From positions 1-54,460 of the forward strand of contig CALADI010000020.1 in assembly GCA_937890525.1 (NCBI GenBank): a DNA stretch of 54,460 nt, written 5' to 3'. Source of the stretch: an uncultured Clostridia bacterium (GTDB lineage Bacteria > Bacillota > Clostridia > Oscillospirales > Oscillospiraceae). Of this stretch, positions 25,356 through 32,882 are shown in pieces. The position numbers were made by a program, and so were the translations under genes. Under the pieces are notes generated by a model, which worked only from the letters and a program-made list of their open reading frames with translations, was not told the DNA's origin and did no database searches. Within the stretch, counting starts at the first letter, position 1; the number at the start of each line of letters is the position of its first letter.

Positions 25356-26063
25356 ATGAAACTCCATAGGTTCATTACATGGATCAGTATTCTTCTGCTT
25401 CTGCCGGTATTCTTCATCCAAGTCCTTGCATCAGAAGGGGCGGGTATACTGAATCTCAGCTGTTCCACACATGTGAACGGAGAGCGCCGCTATATTGTCG
25501 GAGATGAATTTGCCTTGGTCAAGATAGCAGATGCTGAAGTGATTCGCTCTGAAGAAAATCCCATCATCCGCTATCGAGTGCTGCCGAAATACGAGAGCTT
25601 GGGTTGGAACTGGGAGAACATGACCGCCGAGGAATTTCACGCAAAGGCAAAGCAAGCGGCATCTATGGTTACAGATGAGGAATGCATGGCTTCTGTGGTT
25701 ACGGATGAGCAGGGCAAAGCATCTTTTGCGGATCTTGCTCCGGCAATGTACCTGATCGTGCGCACCAAAGTCGCCCCCCATAATGGATCGTTTTATGTAG
25801 ATCCATTTCTTGTCAGCGTCCCGATGCTGTGGGAGGGGGCCATCAACGATACCGTAACGGCATCTCTCAAATGCGGGTGGAAACCGCAGGGGGAGGATGA
25901 TCCTCCTGCAGAACCCCAAGATCCGGACAACCCGGGGGGAAATGCCCCGGAGCTTCCCCAGACGGGACAGTTGCAGTGGCCGATCCCCGTCTTGATCGTT
26001 TCTGGAGGGCTATTGCTTTGGCTTGGCTGGAAGGAATGGGAGAGATCACAAGAGAATCTGTGA
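25356..26063 (+). CDS. Accessory (basal) pilin with LPQTG anchor
   Basis: This 235-residue secreted protein has a signal peptide (about 1-26, VLA/SEG), a single pilin-like beta domain (GDEFALVKIADAEV through DPFLVSVPM), a Pro-rich stalk (about 178-198), LPQTG at 200, a membrane helix and a polar tail. The small size and the terminal position in a sortase C cluster suggest the wall-anchoring base or a minor subunit. The ATG at 25356 is preferred over the GTG 6 nt upstream because GAGGAGG is 8 nt from it. Confidence 0.85.
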   Translation: MKLHRFITWISILLLLPVFFIQVLASEGAGILNLSCSTHVNGERRYIVGDEFALVKIADAEVIRSEENPIIRYRVLPKYESLGWNWENMTAEEFHAKAKQAASMVTDEECMASVVTDEQGKASFADLAPAMYLIVRTKVAPHNGSFYVDPFLVSVPMLWEGAINDTVTASLKCGWKPQGEDDPPAEPQDPDNPGGNAPELPQTGQLQWPIPVLIVSGGLLLWLGWKEWERSQENL

Positions 26064-26067
26064 ATTT

Positions 26068-26104
26068 AGGCTCTGTGACGCTTTGCCGTCATAGAGCCTT
26101 TTAT
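26068..26104 (+). terminator. Terminator of the pilus operon
   Basis: AGGCTCTGTGACG (26068-26080) pairs with CGTCATAGAGCCT (26087-26099) with one mismatch, followed by TTTAT. Confidence 0.85.
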
Positions 26105-26122
26105 ACAGCATAATGCACAAGA

Positions 26123-26166
26123 AAAAGGCTTCGTTCCGTCCGATTTGGGGAGGTACGAAGCCTTTT
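26123..26166. terminator. Terminator of the GNAT gene
   Basis: AAAAGGCTTCGT (26123-26134) pairs perfectly with ACGAAGCCTTTT (26155-26166). On the minus strand it lies directly after the acetyltransferase stop and ends in a T run. It can also act on the plus strand. Confidence 0.8.
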
Positions 26167-26167
26167 A

Positions 26168-26827
26168 TTATGCCATCATCTGGGCAGCTTGTTTCGGGAT
26201 GTTCATGAAGAAACTCCAGTTTCCGATCAACTGTCCGTTTTGCTCCAGCTTACGGGCGGCAAATTCCTGAAATCCGTTTTTGATATAGAACTTGCAGTTG
26301 ATCTCCGTGTTGGTGATCAGAGTCAATTCTTGCCCTCCTTGGCTCTCAATAAAGGGGATCACACAGTCTTGCAGCATGCTGGTACCCAGTCCGCACCCCT
26401 TTTTAGATCCGTCTACTGCCAGACATTCCAGATACCATGCGGAAGGATGCTGGTGATCACAGTCTGACCGAGCATCTTCGGAAAAATGGAAAAAGTTCAG
26501 GATCTTTGACAGACCGACGGGGAAAATCAGGCTCAGCCCTCCGGCTTTCACATAATCCTCTACATCCGCCTTCTTTTTGGTGGGATCTTGAAGCAGGGCA
26601 GCCGAGACGATTTTACCATCCTGAATGCCCACAAAGCACTTGTTTTGCGGTGCATTTGCCTTGATGTTGATGCGATGCAGCTTCTCCATATAGGAGCTGT
26701 AAGCGGCGTCGGTTTTGAACGCATGATGAAACGCACAGTCAAAATACGGATACTTTCCAAACGACTGCGCCGATAATTGTGCGATGCTGTTAAAATCCTT
26801 GCTTGTTGCTTCACGATATTCGATCAT
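26168..26827 (-). CDS. GNAT-family N-acetyltransferase
   Basis: This 219-residue cytoplasmic protein begins MIEYREATSKDFNSIAQLS. The acetyl-CoA pyrophosphate loop is in LECLAVDGSKKGCGLGTSML (about 132-151), followed by the TNTEINCKFYIKNGF segment typical of motif B. It transfers an acetyl group from acetyl-CoA to an amine, but the substrate cannot be told. CAAAGGAGG precedes the ATG. It is a single gene, divergent from the ABC transporter locus, with a weak TACAAT -10 at 26862-26857. Confidence 0.88.
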   Translation of the reverse strand: MIEYREATSKDFNSIAQLSAQSFGKYPYFDCAFHHAFKTDAAYSSYMEKLHRINIKANAPQNKCFVGIQDGKIVSAALLQDPTKKKADVEDYVKAGGLSLIFPVGLSKILNFFHFSEDARSDCDHQHPSAWYLECLAVDGSKKGCGLGTSMLQDCVIPFIESQGGQELTLITNTEINCKFYIKNGFQEFAARKLEQNGQLIGNWSFFMNIPKQAAQMMA

Positions 26828-27274
26828 GGCTTTTGCCTCCTTTGTATGTGCGGCGTATTGTACCCGGAGAATTGAGACAAATAAAGGAGAAACGGTGAAT
26901 AAATCAAGAACTTTTCACGAACGCCCGAAAATGGATCAGCTATGGCAGTTCATATGTAAATATGCAAAGCAACTACGCTAGGGATCACGGACAGAATGGC
27001 AGAAATGCCGCTTTCTCGTGCCAAAAATGCCAAAAACGGCGCGGGGGAGAGTTGGGAAAACTGCTTGACTTACTGCATTTTTATCACGGATTTGGTTTTG
27101 GGCGAAAATATTTTATGCAATATAACGGAAAAACGAAGTCCAAACTTTACATCCGTTCAAAAAACAGTAAAATTTGTGCCAGAAAAGACAAATACACATT
27201 TCGTCCATTCTGGTATAATTAGCCCATCCAAAAGGGGTGACCCTTTGTAACAGAAAATCTAGGAGGATGTAAAC
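26828..27274. promoter_or_regulatory. Divergent intergenic region with the ABC operon promoter
   Basis: About 445 nt with no convincing gene. TGG-TATAAT at 27211-27219 is a good extended -10 for the plus-strand operon, but no clear -35 is seen 17 nt upstream, which fits a promoter needing an activator such as the AraC-family protein of the same operon. Just after the start site AAAGGG/CCCTTT (about 27230-27246) can form a small 5' hairpin. Confidence 0.5.
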
Positions 27275-28606
27275 ATGAAAAGGATTCTAGCACTTGTACT
27301 GGCATTGACCATGCTGGTTGGTGTGATGGCCGGATGCAGCGGTGCACCCGAGGAAACCAAGCCTCAGGAGACGCAGGCACAGGCTCAGGGCGACGCACCT
27401 GCCACAGGCAAGCAGCTCACCGGCAAGGTGGTCTACTGGTCTATGTACAACGAAATGGAGCCGGAGGCAAAGGCCATTGCTAAGGCTGCTGAGATGTTCA
27501 TGAGAGACTATCCCGACTGCACCGTGGAGATCCAGTGGGTTGGCCGTTCCAATCAGGATCTGGTCGGACCTGCTCTGGAAGGCGGCGAGCAGCTGGACAT
27601 TCTGGACAACTTCAACTACTCCGTTTCCAGCAGCCGCTATATGGACATCACTGATATGATGAACGAGCCGGCTTTGGGTCAAGAGAACATGACCGTTGCA
27701 GAGAGCATCCTGCCCGTACTGCTGGTTGCCAACCAGCAGGGTCAGGCCGCTGCCGGTCTGGATACCACCAAGCACTTTGGTGTTCAGATCGCTCCTTGGG
27801 TGGTTGGATTCTTCTACAACAAGGACCTGTTTGCTCAGGCTGGTATCGAGACTCCTCCCGCAAACTGGACTGAGTTCATGGCTGCCTGCGAAAAGCTGAA
27901 GAACGCCGGGATCAATGCCATCACCTGCGATGATGCCTACATGACCCTGATCCCCAACAATTATCTGGCTCGTGTGGCCGGCACCGATCAGATCGCCGCC
28001 ATGAGCGCCAGCGCCAGCGATCCTGCATGGTCTTCTGACGCTGTGAAAAAGACCTTTGAGGCAATGGAGGCCCTGTCTCCTTTCATGTCCCCCAAGACTG
28101 CCACCAACAAGTACCCCGCAGGCCAGCAGGAGTTCGCTCTGGGCGAGGCTGCCATGTACTTGAACGCCAGCTGGATGCCCAGCGAGGTGGCTGAGACTGC
28201 CGGCGAGGACTTCCCCTGGGGCTTCTTCGGCTTCCCTGTGGTGGAAGGCGGCGTAGAGGGTGAAGGCTTCTCCTCTGTGGGCGGCATTCCCATGGCTGTG
28301 TACAGCGGTTCTCAGAACCCCGAGGCTGCTAAAGAGTTCCTGCGCTATGTCCTGTCCAAGGAAGTTCAGGACTACCTGAGCGAGCTGGGCGGCGCCCCTG
28401 CTACCGTTGGTTCTGTCTGGCCCGGCGCCCGTGCTGAGTGCACCAGCGTGGTAGAGAAGGCCAACAAGGTTTCCGGGCTTGCCTGCGACCTGTCCAGCGA
28501 GTTTGTCAGCGCCGTGTTTACCATGGAGATGAATAAGGTTCTGACGCAGCAGACCACTGCGGCAGATGCATTGACTGTGCTTGCCAAGGAAGCCTCCAAG
28601 TACTGA
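27275..28606 (+). CDS. Sugar ABC transporter substrate-binding lipoprotein (CUT1)
   Basis: The 443-residue lipoprotein has a signal sequence and lipobox LVGVMAGC with lipidated Cys21, then a Thr/Gln/Ala-rich linker and a two-lobed extracellular solute-binding (family 1) domain starting TGKVVYWSMYNEMEPEAKAI. It captures an oligosaccharide outside the membrane and delivers it to the two permeases that follow. CTAGGAGG precedes the ATG. A terminator-like hairpin separates it from the permease genes, a common way of making binding protein in excess. The neighbouring GH20 and GH123 enzymes suggest a HexNAc-containing ligand (inference). Confidence 0.92.
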   Translation: MKRILALVLALTMLVGVMAGCSGAPEETKPQETQAQAQGDAPATGKQLTGKVVYWSMYNEMEPEAKAIAKAAEMFMRDYPDCTVEIQWVGRSNQDLVGPALEGGEQLDILDNFNYSVSSSRYMDITDMMNEPALGQENMTVAESILPVLLVANQQGQAAAGLDTTKHFGVQIAPWVVGFFYNKDLFAQAGIETPPANWTEFMAACEKLKNAGINAITCDDAYMTLIPNNYLARVAGTDQIAAMSASASDPAWSSDAVKKTFEAMEALSPFMSPKTATNKYPAGQQEFALGEAAMYLNASWMPSEVAETAGEDFPWGFFGFPVVEGGVEGEGFSSVGGIPMAVYSGSQNPEAAKEFLRYVLSKEVQDYLSELGGAPATVGSVWPGARAECTSVVEKANKVSGLACDLSSEFVSAVFTMEMNKVLTQQTTAADALTVLAKEASKY

Positions 28607-28639
28607 TCGACAGTTCTGTGATTCCTGGGTGAATGTATG

Positions 28640-28677
28640 GATGCCGTCCAGATGAAGATCCGGACGGCATCTTTTTT
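28640..28677 (+). terminator. Attenuator between binding protein and permeases
   Basis: GATGCCGTCC (28640-28649) and GGACGGCATC (28662-28671) form a perfect 10-bp stem followed by TTTTTT. No new promoter is visible after it, so read-through probably expresses the permeases at a lower level. Confidence 0.8.
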
Positions 28678-28722
28678 GAGAATTCTTTTCCCGGAAGGAA
28701 GCAGATGAAAGGAGCGTATATC

Positions 28723-29643
28723 ATGAAAAAAAGTCTGCGAAGAATGTACATCCTGTTTTTAGCCCCCATTGTGTTTGGGTTCTGTTTTGCCTATTTGTTC
28801 CCGGTGCTGCGCACCATTCAGATGTCCTTTTTTAAGGTGTCTGACATCAGCGCCCCCAGAGGGACATGGGAGTTCATTGGCCTGTATAACTACCAAGATC
28901 TGTTCACCAGACAGCTGTTTTCCGTTGCGCTGAAGAATATGCTGATGATCTTTCTGGTGGGCGGCGCATTGGTTTTCGGCATCTCTATCTTCTTTGCGTG
29001 GGTGCTGCACAAGGGGATGCGCGGCGGCAATATGTGGAGAAACATCATCTACCTGCCCACGGTCATTACCCCTGTTGCCATGATCACGGTGTGGACCCAG
29101 TATGTTTACAACAATCACTACGGTCTGCTGAAGACGGTGTTTGAAAGTCTGGGGCTGGACACTTTGGCGGCCATCCCGTGGACCAGTACGGGATATGCAT
29201 TCCGTGCAATGCTGATCGCCTTTGTGTTTTGCAGCATCGGCGGCAATCTGCTGGTATACATGGCGGCGATGAACAAGATCCCCGCGGATCTGTACGAGGC
29301 GGCCTATATTGACGGCGCTACGGACGGACAGACCTTCTTCAAGATCACCCTGCCGCTGATTATGGACAATATCAAGACGCAGGTGACGTTCTGGGTCATT
29401 GGCTGTATCGGATTCTTCCTGTGGTCCAAGGTGTTCAGCGTGGTGCCTTCGGATCCTACCACCATCGCCCCTTCCAGCTATATGTATGACCAGATCTTTG
29501 GCACCTCCATCAGCGCCAACGCCATTGCGGGCACCACAAATGTGGGCATCGGCGCAGCCATCGGTGTGGTGCTGTGCATCATAACGGTGATCGCGCTGGC
29601 CATCATCAACGCAGTATTCCCCAAAGAAAAGTACGAGATTTAG
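28723..29643 (+). CDS. CUT1 ABC transporter permease (MalF-like)
   Basis: The 306-residue inner-membrane protein has about six hydrophobic helices and the EAA loop EAAYIDGATDGQTFFKITLPLI, which docks the ATPase. I chose the ATG at 28723 (MKKSLRRMYIL), eight nt after AAAGGAG. An in-frame ATG at 28705 is an alternative. It pairs with the next gene to form the channel. No ATPase gene is present in the operon, so a shared MsiK/UgpC-type ATPase encoded elsewhere is expected. Confidence 0.9.
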   Translation: MKKSLRRMYILFLAPIVFGFCFAYLFPVLRTIQMSFFKVSDISAPRGTWEFIGLYNYQDLFTRQLFSVALKNMLMIFLVGGALVFGISIFFAWVLHKGMRGGNMWRNIIYLPTVITPVAMITVWTQYVYNNHYGLLKTVFESLGLDTLAAIPWTSTGYAFRAMLIAFVFCSIGGNLLVYMAAMNKIPADLYEAAYIDGATDGQTFFKITLPLIMDNIKTQVTFWVIGCIGFFLWSKVFSVVPSDPTTIAPSSYMYDQIFGTSISANAIAGTTNVGIGAAIGVVLCIITVIALAIINAVFPKEKYEI

Positions 29644-29654
29644 GAGGCTGAACC

Positions 29655-30524
29655 ATGAAAAAAACATACCATTCCCCCGAACGCAGAGTGGTCGGCCGGG
29701 GCTCCAAAGCGGTACACTTTGTGGGCAAAGTCCTAATCGTGCTGTGGTGCGCTTTTACCGTGGCGCTGTTTGCTTGGGTCATTGCCGCATCCTTTACTCC
29801 CACCAGAAATATTTTCCAGAATCAGCTTCTCAAGGGTGGTGTGGACTTCTCCGGCTACAAGACGGTGATCGGGACATACCACATTCTGGATTACTTCTTC
29901 AACAGCGTGCTGTATACCGCCTGCACTTGCGTGGGTCTGATCGTTCTGTGCGCTCCGGCGGCGTTTGTGCTGTCGAAATTCGTGTTCCGTGGACGCCGCC
30001 TGTTTCAGGGGATCTTCTCCGTGGCGCTGGGTCTGCCCGGCGTGATGCTGCTGGCGCCCCTTTACATGATGATGGTTCGGCTGAACCTGCACAATTTCCG
30101 GGGTACGCTGATTATCATCTATCTTTGCACCGGCATTGTGTCCACCACCGTGTACCTCATGGGCTTCTTTGCCACAGTCCCCATGTCGGTGTTCGAAGCC
30201 GGATTGATCGATGGCTGTACGCCGGTTCGGGCGTTCTACCGTCTGGTGCTCCCTCTTGCGAAGCCCGGCATCGTGACCATCACCATTTTTAATTTCATTG
30301 GTTATTGGAACGAGTATATCTGGGCGCTGGTATTCTCCAGCAAGCAGTCCAACCGGACATTGGCGGTGGCGCTGCAAAACTTGGTGGTCAATATGCAGAC
30401 CACGGGCAATTATCAAGGCTTGTTTGCAGGCGTGGTCATTGTGTTCATCCCCACGGTCATCATCTACATCCTGCTCGCCAAGCAGATCATGTCCGGCTCC
30501 ACCGCAGGCTCGGTGAAGGGGTAA
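29655..30524 (+). CDS. CUT1 ABC transporter permease (MalG-like)
   Basis: This 289-residue polytopic protein has a conserved EAA loop FEAGLIDGCTPVRAFYRLVLPLAKPG and ends MSGSTAGSVKG, the usual C-terminus of MalG-type subunits. TTTAGGAGG overlaps the stop of the upstream permease. The next gene starts 3 nt after the stop, so the regulator is in the same transcript. Confidence 0.93.
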   Translation: MKKTYHSPERRVVGRGSKAVHFVGKVLIVLWCAFTVALFAWVIAASFTPTRNIFQNQLLKGGVDFSGYKTVIGTYHILDYFFNSVLYTACTCVGLIVLCAPAAFVLSKFVFRGRRLFQGIFSVALGLPGVMLLAPLYMMMVRLNLHNFRGTLIIIYLCTGIVSTTVYLMGFFATVPMSVFEAGLIDGCTPVRAFYRLVLPLAKPGIVTITIFNFIGYWNEYIWALVFSSKQSNRTLAVALQNLVVNMQTTGNYQGLFAGVVIVFIPTVIIYILLAKQIMSGSTAGSVKG

Positions 30525-30527
30525 GCC

Positions 30528-31427
30528 ATGTGGAATGCCATTTCGGTGGATCCCATCTTTCGGGTGGAGGAGCTGTACACGCTGTACTATTTTCAACACA
30601 AAAGCGGCTACCGATTTACCGGGGAGAGCCACGATTTTTGGGAGATCATCTATGTGGACAACGGCCGGGCCAGCGGCATCAACGGCTCGGAGCCCTACCG
30701 TTTGGAGCAGGGACAGATGATCTTCCATCATCCCAATGTGTTCCACAACTTCAGAGCCGGAGACTTCCAAACCGACATCAGCGAAGACTGCGACATCATC
30801 GTAATCTCCTTCAGCGGAGCGCTGGAAGCGTTGGAAGATTTCAACGACAACATCTTCACCCTGACTGTACGGGAGCGTCAGCTGTTCAAGCAGATCTTGG
30901 AAGAAGCAGAGCAGATGTACGGCAAGAGTGTAGGGAAAAACTTTATCTACAATAAGGAAAATCCCCAGGCACCGGAATTGGTGCCTGGGGCAAAGCAGAT
31001 GATCGCAAATCTTCTGGAACAGCTGCTCCTGTCGCTGTATCGAAAGCAGAGGAACAGCCCGTCGGAAGTGCAGCCCCTGCCTCTGAGTTCCCTTGGATAT
31101 GAATATCAGATCATTCGGCAGGTCATCGCTTTTCTCAACGAGAATCTCTACAACAACATCAATTTTACGGATGTGGTAGACCATTTCAATATCAGCGAGA
31201 CGCAGTTGAAAAAAATGTTCCGGGAGGTCACCGGGTACAGCGTTATGCAGTATTACCGGCGGTGCGTCATCAGCCGGATCGAGTATCACATCCAGCAGCA
31301 GGATCTGAATTTCACCCAGCTGTCTGACTTGTTCCATTTCAGCTCCATCCACTATTTCTCCAAGTTCTATAAGCGGGAGACAGGACGCACGCTGAAGGAA
31401 TTTCTGAAGAGTTCCCAGAACAAATGA
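30528..31427 (+). CDS. AraC-family transcriptional regulator
   Basis: The 299-residue protein has an N-terminal cupin ligand-sensing domain (about 10-110, SHDFWEIIYVDNGRA and GQMIFHHPNVFHNF) and a C-terminal double helix-turn-helix (about 200-295, with FNISETQLKKMFREVTGYSVMQYYRR and FHFSSIHYFSKFYKRETGRTLKEF). It most likely activates this ABC/glycosidase locus when sugar is bound. The CDS is coupled to the upstream permease (3-nt gap) and is followed by a hairpin shared with the convergent oxidoreductase gene. Confidence 0.92.
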   Translation: MWNAISVDPIFRVEELYTLYYFQHKSGYRFTGESHDFWEIIYVDNGRASGINGSEPYRLEQGQMIFHHPNVFHNFRAGDFQTDISEDCDIIVISFSGALEALEDFNDNIFTLTVRERQLFKQILEEAEQMYGKSVGKNFIYNKENPQAPELVPGAKQMIANLLEQLLLSLYRKQRNSPSEVQPLPLSSLGYEYQIIRQVIAFLNENLYNNINFTDVVDHFNISETQLKKMFREVTGYSVMQYYRRCVISRIEYHIQQQDLNFTQLSDLFHFSSIHYFSKFYKRETGRTLKEFLKSSQNK

Positions 31428-31432
31428 CCGCC

Positions 31433-31460
31433 CCAAGCCGGGGGGGATACCCCGGCTTGG
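31433..31460. terminator. Hairpin between convergent genes
   Basis: CCAAGCCGGGG (31433-31443) pairs perfectly with CCCCGGCTTGG (31450-31460). There is no T tract, but the position between two convergent stops supports a bidirectional terminator or 3' end stabiliser. Confidence 0.6.
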
Positions 31461-31470
31461 TCGGAGCGGG

Positions 31471-32622
31471 TCAGAATCCGTAGTCAATGGCAACAGGCTG
31501 ATGGGACTCGGCAGACGCTTTTGCAGCCAGGCAGGCTGCGGCGCTGTACATTCCCTGTGCAAGGTCGGAACCGCTGGGAGTTCCTTCCATGACAGACAGG
31601 AAAGCCTTTGCCAGTTCCTCGTCTCCGCCGAAGTGCGCCAATCCCTCGGGATAGGTGAACTTGTGCACGGCGGTGTGCTTGCTATCGTAGTAGTCCACCC
31701 GGAGTTCGGCGGTGTAGAAGTCAAATTCCGCGCTGGCTTTCGTGCCGATGAAACGGGCGCCACGGCGGCCTGCTTGATTCTTTACCAAGAAGGTCTGGTG
31801 GTAGGAGATAATGGTGCCATCCGGACATGTGAACAGAGCGGCACCTACATCCTCATTGCCGGTGTCCTGAGCAAAGCAGCAAAATTCGCCGCTGGGCTCT
31901 TCTTTCAGATAGTTTTTGACATAGAAGCTGCTTTCTTTGCAGGTGTGGGCATCGGCGCAGTCTTCGCAGCGTGACCCGGCGGGCTTATCCCCCCGGAAGT
32001 ACATTTTGGAGGTCACCGCTGTGACAGAGGCGGGGTGCTTGCCAAGAACATAGCAGATATAATCCAGATCATGGGTGGCCTTTTGCAGGAACAGTCCGCC
32101 TGTGAGGGAGCTGTCCCGATACCAGCTGTGGTAGTAGACATTGCCGTAGGGCACATTGTTGATGGCCTGTACGGTGACAATATCCCCCAAAACGCCGGAT
32201 TCTATCAAGTGCTTCATCTGCTGAACGATGATGGTATAGCGAAGCGGGAAGGATACGGTGACCCGATCCCACATCTGTTTCGGGGTGTCCAGCAGAAGCT
32301 TGTATTGATCGGGGCTGATGCAGATGGGCTTTTCCAGAAACACAGGGGTACCTTGGCGGATCACAGGGGCGGCAAGCTCGCTGTGGAGATTGCACCGAGT
32401 CCCGATGAAAATCCCGTCCAGTTTTTCTTGCGCCAGCATTTCTTCGGCATCTGCATAGAAGCGGGTATGGGAAAAAAGCGGATCCTGCTGCAATTTGGGT
32501 TGGATGGTCTGCCAAGCCGGGTCTGCAATGGCGGCGACCTCAATGGGAGCGGCGATCCCACGGAATGCGCGCATCATGGTTTCACTGCGAAGACCATATC
32601 CGATGAAACCGATTTTCTTCAT
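31471..32622 (-). CDS. Gfo/Idh/MocA-family oxidoreductase (copy 1)
   Basis: The 383-residue cytoplasmic NAD(P)-dependent sugar oxidoreductase-like protein has a Rossmann start IGFIGYGLRS (4-13), the substrate-site Lys of FLEKP (95-99) and a KATHDLDYI motif (near 180) matching the family's His/Asp catalytic region. A cysteine cluster RCEDCADAHTC lies in the middle of the C-terminal domain and recurs in the two other Gfo/Idh/MocA proteins of the window. It is transcribed towards the AraC gene and divergently from the GH20 gene. The substrate is unknown. A sugar or a glycoside, possibly through a keto intermediate, is likely from context. Confidence 0.88.
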   Translation of the reverse strand: MKKIGFIGYGLRSETMMRAFRGIAAPIEVAAIADPAWQTIQPKLQQDPLFSHTRFYADAEEMLAQEKLDGIFIGTRCNLHSELAAPVIRQGTPVFLEKPICISPDQYKLLLDTPKQMWDRVTVSFPLRYTIIVQQMKHLIESGVLGDIVTVQAINNVPYGNVYYHSWYRDSSLTGGLFLQKATHDLDYICYVLGKHPASVTAVTSKMYFRGDKPAGSRCEDCADAHTCKESSFYVKNYLKEEPSGEFCCFAQDTGNEDVGAALFTCPDGTIISYHQTFLVKNQAGRRGARFIGTKASAEFDFYTAELRVDYYDSKHTAVHKFTYPEGLAHFGGDEELAKAFLSVMEGTPSGSDLAQGMYSAAACLAAKASAESHQPVAIDYGF

Positions 32623-32778
32623 ATCGTATTACCTGCCTTGTATGTGTAATTGAAATCGAAATCTGGGACCGGCATTACTGCCGAACCCGGGTATTCATTA
32701 TAATCCCGACGGGATCTGCCGTCAAACCTATAGCCTGAACTCATCAAAAGTAAGACGCAAAGCACAAAAACTTGAGTT

Positions 32779-32800
32779 TTACCGGATTATTCCGGCGTAA
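32779..32800. promoter_or_regulatory. Interrupted palindrome in the divergent promoter region
   Basis: TTACCGG and CCGGCGTAA flank ATTATT, giving an imperfect inverted repeat (CGG/CCG inside TTAC/GTAA) 13 nt upstream of the candidate -35 of the GH20 gene. It is a candidate operator for a locus regulator. No functional evidence is available. Confidence 0.35.
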
Positions 32801-32812
32801 ATAGCAAAAACA

Positions 32813-32840
32813 TTGGCTGATTTTTCTGCCGTACTATGGT
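32813..32840 (+). promoter_or_regulatory. Candidate promoter of the GH20 operon
   Basis: TTGGCT (32813-32818), 16-nt spacer, TATGGT (32835-32840). TAGGAT at 32840-32845 is an alternative -10. Both are far from consensus, in keeping with regulated expression. Confidence 0.4.
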
Positions 32841-32882
32841 AGGATAAATCCAAAATCAGCGACAACCTTAGGGGGTATTACT

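Noticed and set aside
26962..27222. Short frames before the first ABC binding-protein gene
   Set aside because: They have no ribosome binding site and run through the promoter region. Composition looks non-coding.
27230..27246. 5' hairpin before the first binding-protein gene as a riboswitch
   Set aside because: The stem is only 6 bp with a 4-nt loop, and no conserved aptamer or expression platform is visible.
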